In this document: positions 62,194-64,000 of the stretch, one piece after another
Layout: each line of letters begins with the position of its first letter
How positions within the stretch are numbered: the stretch's first letter is position 1
Source of the DNA: Fastidiosipila sanguinis
Lineage (GTDB): Bacteria > Bacillota > Clostridia > Saccharofermentanales > Fastidiosipilaceae
Direction of reading: 5' to 3'
DNA: 64,000 bases
NCBI RefSeq assembly: GCF_002998295.1
Contig: NZ_CP027226.1
Span: 620,001 to 684,000 of the forward strand
Position numbers and translations under genes: made by a program
The notes under the pieces: generated by a model
What the model was told of the DNA's origin: nothing
The model's input: only the letters and a program-made list of their open reading frames with translations
The model's database searches: none

Positions 62194-62730
62194 TTAACCT
62201 TGGATCGGATTAAATTTTACTATTCTTGGATTAAAACGTTTACAGTCTTCAATTATTCTGGATTCAGGCTCAAATAATACTAAAACCATGTTGTCTTTAT
62301 ATTTACCAGTGAAGAACCATACATTAGCGTCACCTGTATTACTTGTGCAGTCGAGTGTTTTATAACTTTTATCTTCTGAATATTTTCTAAAAGCAGGATC
62401 ACTGACAGGCGCAAGAATTTCCATATTTTTTGAACTCATACTAACTTTTCTCTTACGTTTACGTTTATTGTAAATAGTGTCAATATCTACATGACCATTA
62501 GTACAAATATATTCAAATTCAAGATTTCTATTAGTTATCAAGGTATATAGCCCCCAAGCTGCACCGGCAACAATTAATAGAGCAAAGAATATTAAATATT
62601 GAATAAAAATAAAAATTACTAGAAGTAATAACAAGAAGGCTAAAATATATAGCCCAATAAATAAGTAATCTTTTCCTGATTTTTGCCTTTTAACTAATTG
62701 CTCAATAAAAACGTCTTGATTAAACATCAT
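62194..62730 (-). CDS. DUF6106 family membrane protein
   Basis: This 178-residue protein has a cytoplasmic head FIEQLVKRQKSGKDYLFIGL, two close membrane helices (about 25-65) and a soluble C-terminal domain (YICTNGHVDIDTIYNKRKRK, YKTLDCTSNTGDANVWFFTG) as in DUF6106. It opens the operon with the Gld-type transporter. Two adjacent ATGs fit the AAAGGAG site. Upstream 62731-62909 is AT-rich non-coding, presumably with the promoter. Confidence 0.78.
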   Translation of the reverse strand: MMFNQDVFIEQLVKRQKSGKDYLFIGLYILAFLLLLLVIFIFIQYLIFFALLIVAGAAWGLYTLITNRNLEFEYICTNGHVDIDTIYNKRKRKRKVSMSSKNMEILAPVSDPAFRKYSEDKSYKTLDCTSNTGDANVWFFTGKYKDNMVLVLFEPESRIIEDCKRFNPRIVKFNPIQG

Positions 62731-62939
62731 CTAACTCCTTTAACTCTAAATGAGTAAATTCATAAGTATTAATTTATACAAATTTTAAATTTATTTAATT
62801 ACTAATTTGTAAAATATACAAACACAATAGGTTAAATAATATCATACTTTCACTCAAGTTAAAAAGGTTGATTTATATTTTTTGAAAAAATAAAACTGAC
62901 CCTCAATTATGATGTGACCCCCAAAAGTTAGACTTTTTT

Positions 62940-62968
62940 AGCGTAGCAGTTTATATGGCTGCTACGCT
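62940..62968. terminator. Internal hairpin of the IS, loop orientation 2
   Basis: The 10-bp arms are the same as at 52851-52879, but the 9-nt loop reads TTTATATGG, the exact reverse complement of CCATATAAA in the first copy. Confidence 0.85.
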
Positions 62969-62972
62969 ATTT

Positions 62973-63791
62973 TTATGCAGCCAAGAGTCTAAGTCTGTAT
63001 TGCACTGGACTTAGCCATCCTAGTTTTTCTTTAATTCTTTGTTCATTATAATACTTTATGTATCGTTCTATTTCTGACTTTAACTCATCATAGCTATAGT
63101 AAGTAGCACCATAATAGATTTCTTGTTTTAACAAACCAAAGAAATTCTCCATAACAGCGTTATCGTGACAGTTGCCTTTACGAGACATGCTTTGGAAGAT
63201 TCTTTCCTCCTTTAGACGATGAGAGTATGCTTTCATTTGGTAAGCCCAGCCTTGATCCGAATGGAAAGTTCTTCTGAATTTGCAATCTGATGTTATTGCA
63301 ATAGCCTGTTCCAATGCATCCATGACATTTTTGGCTGAAGGTTTCTTGTCAATTCCATAGCTTATAATTTCACCATTACACATATCCATAAATGGATCCA
63401 GATAAAGCTTACGCATTGTCATTTGACCTTTTGCATTAATCTCATAATACTTAAATTCTGTAGTATCTGTTGTAATCTTCTGATGTGGTATACATGTATT
63501 AAATCGTCTCCTTATGCGATTAGGAGCAACCGTTCCAACTTTACCTTTATATGAACTGTATTTCCGGCTTTTTCGAGTGAAAGAAGTGACTTGCAAAACA
63601 AGTTTTTGCATTATACGTTGTACTTTCTTTTTGTTTACATAGTAGCCGTGATTTCTTAATTCTCCAGTCACTCGACGATAACCATAATGCTTGTGAGTCT
63701 CTCTGATTTCAAGAATCTTTTTCTCGATTTCTTTGTCAGGATTTTCTCTATCTAATCTTTTCTGCCAGTACATATATGTTGCTTTAGGCAT
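62973..63791 (-). CDS. IS3-family transposase OrfB, second copy
   Basis: This 272-residue integrase-type transposase is nearly identical to the one at 52884, with the same catalytic D, D and E motifs. The differences are few: ISYGIDKKP here against ISYRIDKNP, EKKIL against EEKIL, and YGATY against YGVTY. None touches the catalytic residues, so both copies look functional. Expression as an OrfAB fusion by frameshifting is expected. Confidence 0.95.
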   Translation of the reverse strand: MPKATYMYWQKRLDRENPDKEIEKKILEIRETHKHYGYRRVTGELRNHGYYVNKKKVQRIMQKLVLQVTSFTRKSRKYSSYKGKVGTVAPNRIRRRFNTCIPHQKITTDTTEFKYYEINAKGQMTMRKLYLDPFMDMCNGEIISYGIDKKPSAKNVMDALEQAIAITSDCKFRRTFHSDQGWAYQMKAYSHRLKEERIFQSMSRKGNCHDNAVMENFFGLLKQEIYYGATYYSYDELKSEIERYIKYYNEQRIKEKLGWLSPVQYRLRLLAA

Positions 63792-63814
63792 GCCTGTATA
63801 AGAGAGAAGGTCTT

Positions 63815-64000
63815 TTAGTTTGAATTCTCCTCGGAGACTGTTGATGACGAGTGCCGTTCTCTCATTTTTGCCTCGTCCTCTAAACGCAGTCTCCTCAGTT
63901 CTTTTAAAAAGGCATTCTCGATTCTTAACTTAAGCAGTTCATCTTCTAATTCTTTAACATGTTCTGCACTTGTATCAACTATTCTTTCTTCCGCTTCTTG
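63815..64000 (-). CDS. IS3-family transposase OrfA, second copy, C-terminal part
   Basis: The last 62 codons of orfA, including the zipper-like helix and the tail VSEENSN, lie in the window; the start lies beyond base 64000. Base sequence is almost the same as 53726-53911. Confidence 0.9.
   Translation of the reverse strand, partial: QEAEERIVDTSAEHVKELEDELLKLRIENAFLKELRRLRLEDEAKMRERHSSSTVSEENSN

Larger units (their letters stand above)
62910..64000 (-). mobile_element. IS3 family (IS150-like) element, second copy, cut by window end
   Basis: It begins TGATGTGACCCCC like the copy at 52821, same strand, 10,089 bp away. OrfB is complete and orfA is partial at the window end. A few percent of bases differ between copies, and the loop of the internal hairpin is inverted. 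Confidence 0.93.

Noticed and set aside
52821..64000. The two IS copies considered as a composite transposon carrying the Gld-type operon
   Set aside because: The enclosed genes look native and syntenic. The left copy has its own 3-bp duplication, so it inserted independently.

Overview
The window is AT-rich bacterial chromosome from a low-GC Gram-positive (Bacillota), most likely a clostridial lineage. The support is the AGGAGG-type ribosome binding sites, many lipoproteins, families typical of Clostridia (DUF5711, DUF6106, the GldA/GldF/GldG-DUF4340 operon, DUF2871, a CopB/CopY copper module) and clostridial-style mobile elements. I cannot name the species. Almost all chromosomal genes are on the minus strand.

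Region by region. 0-3 kb: translation genes (tsf start, rpsB), a glutaredoxin-like protein, tRNA-Ser(GGA) and a tRNA-dihydrouridine synthase. 3-8.3 kb: a MATE exporter, the copB-copY copper operon with its palindromic operator, an aromatic-acid-exporter-like membrane protein and a DUF2871 protein. 8.5-16 kb: divergent lipoprotein genes, unknown membrane proteins and a HIRAN plus J-domain gene pair. 16-25 kb: an RlmD-like methyltransferase, a BrnQ carrier, a YeeN-type YebC protein, and nadC next to a small cadD block that is bracketed by copies of the nadC 3' end. Several genes here are decayed, including a frameshifted DUF4256 gene and an orphan cell-wall sorting tail. 25.5-26.6 kb: an XRE regulator in sequence of visibly different composition.

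26.6-41.2 kb is an integrated mobilizable element. It has a frameshifted large serine recombinase at its left end, a replication protein, a broken second replication gene, a PcfB-like protein, a MobA/MobL relaxase with a recognisable MOBQ-type nic site, and a DUF3847 protein. Its cargo is a DUF1016 nuclease-like protein, an ECF sigma/anti-sigma/ABC operon, a GntR/ABC operon, and a SAP-DUF6434/SRPBCC/ClbS group. Four of its transcription units end in copies of one and the same terminator sequence, giving a cassette-like build. No type IV coupling ATPase or secretion genes are seen, so it would need a helper to transfer.

41.4-52.8 kb is housekeeping again: rlmD, an M18 aminopeptidase, smpB, tsaD, dut, a divergent GTP-type PEP carboxykinase, rsmA, pgi and a divergent ABC-F ATPase. 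52.8-64 kb holds two same-strand copies of an IS3-family (IS150-like) element, the second cut by the window end. Between them lie a lipoprotein cyclophilin, a CYTH protein, DUF5711 and the Gld-type ABC operon. The first copy sits exactly in the loop of a former bidirectional terminator, with a 3-bp target duplication. The two copies differ by a precise inversion of the 9-nt loop of their own internal hairpin.
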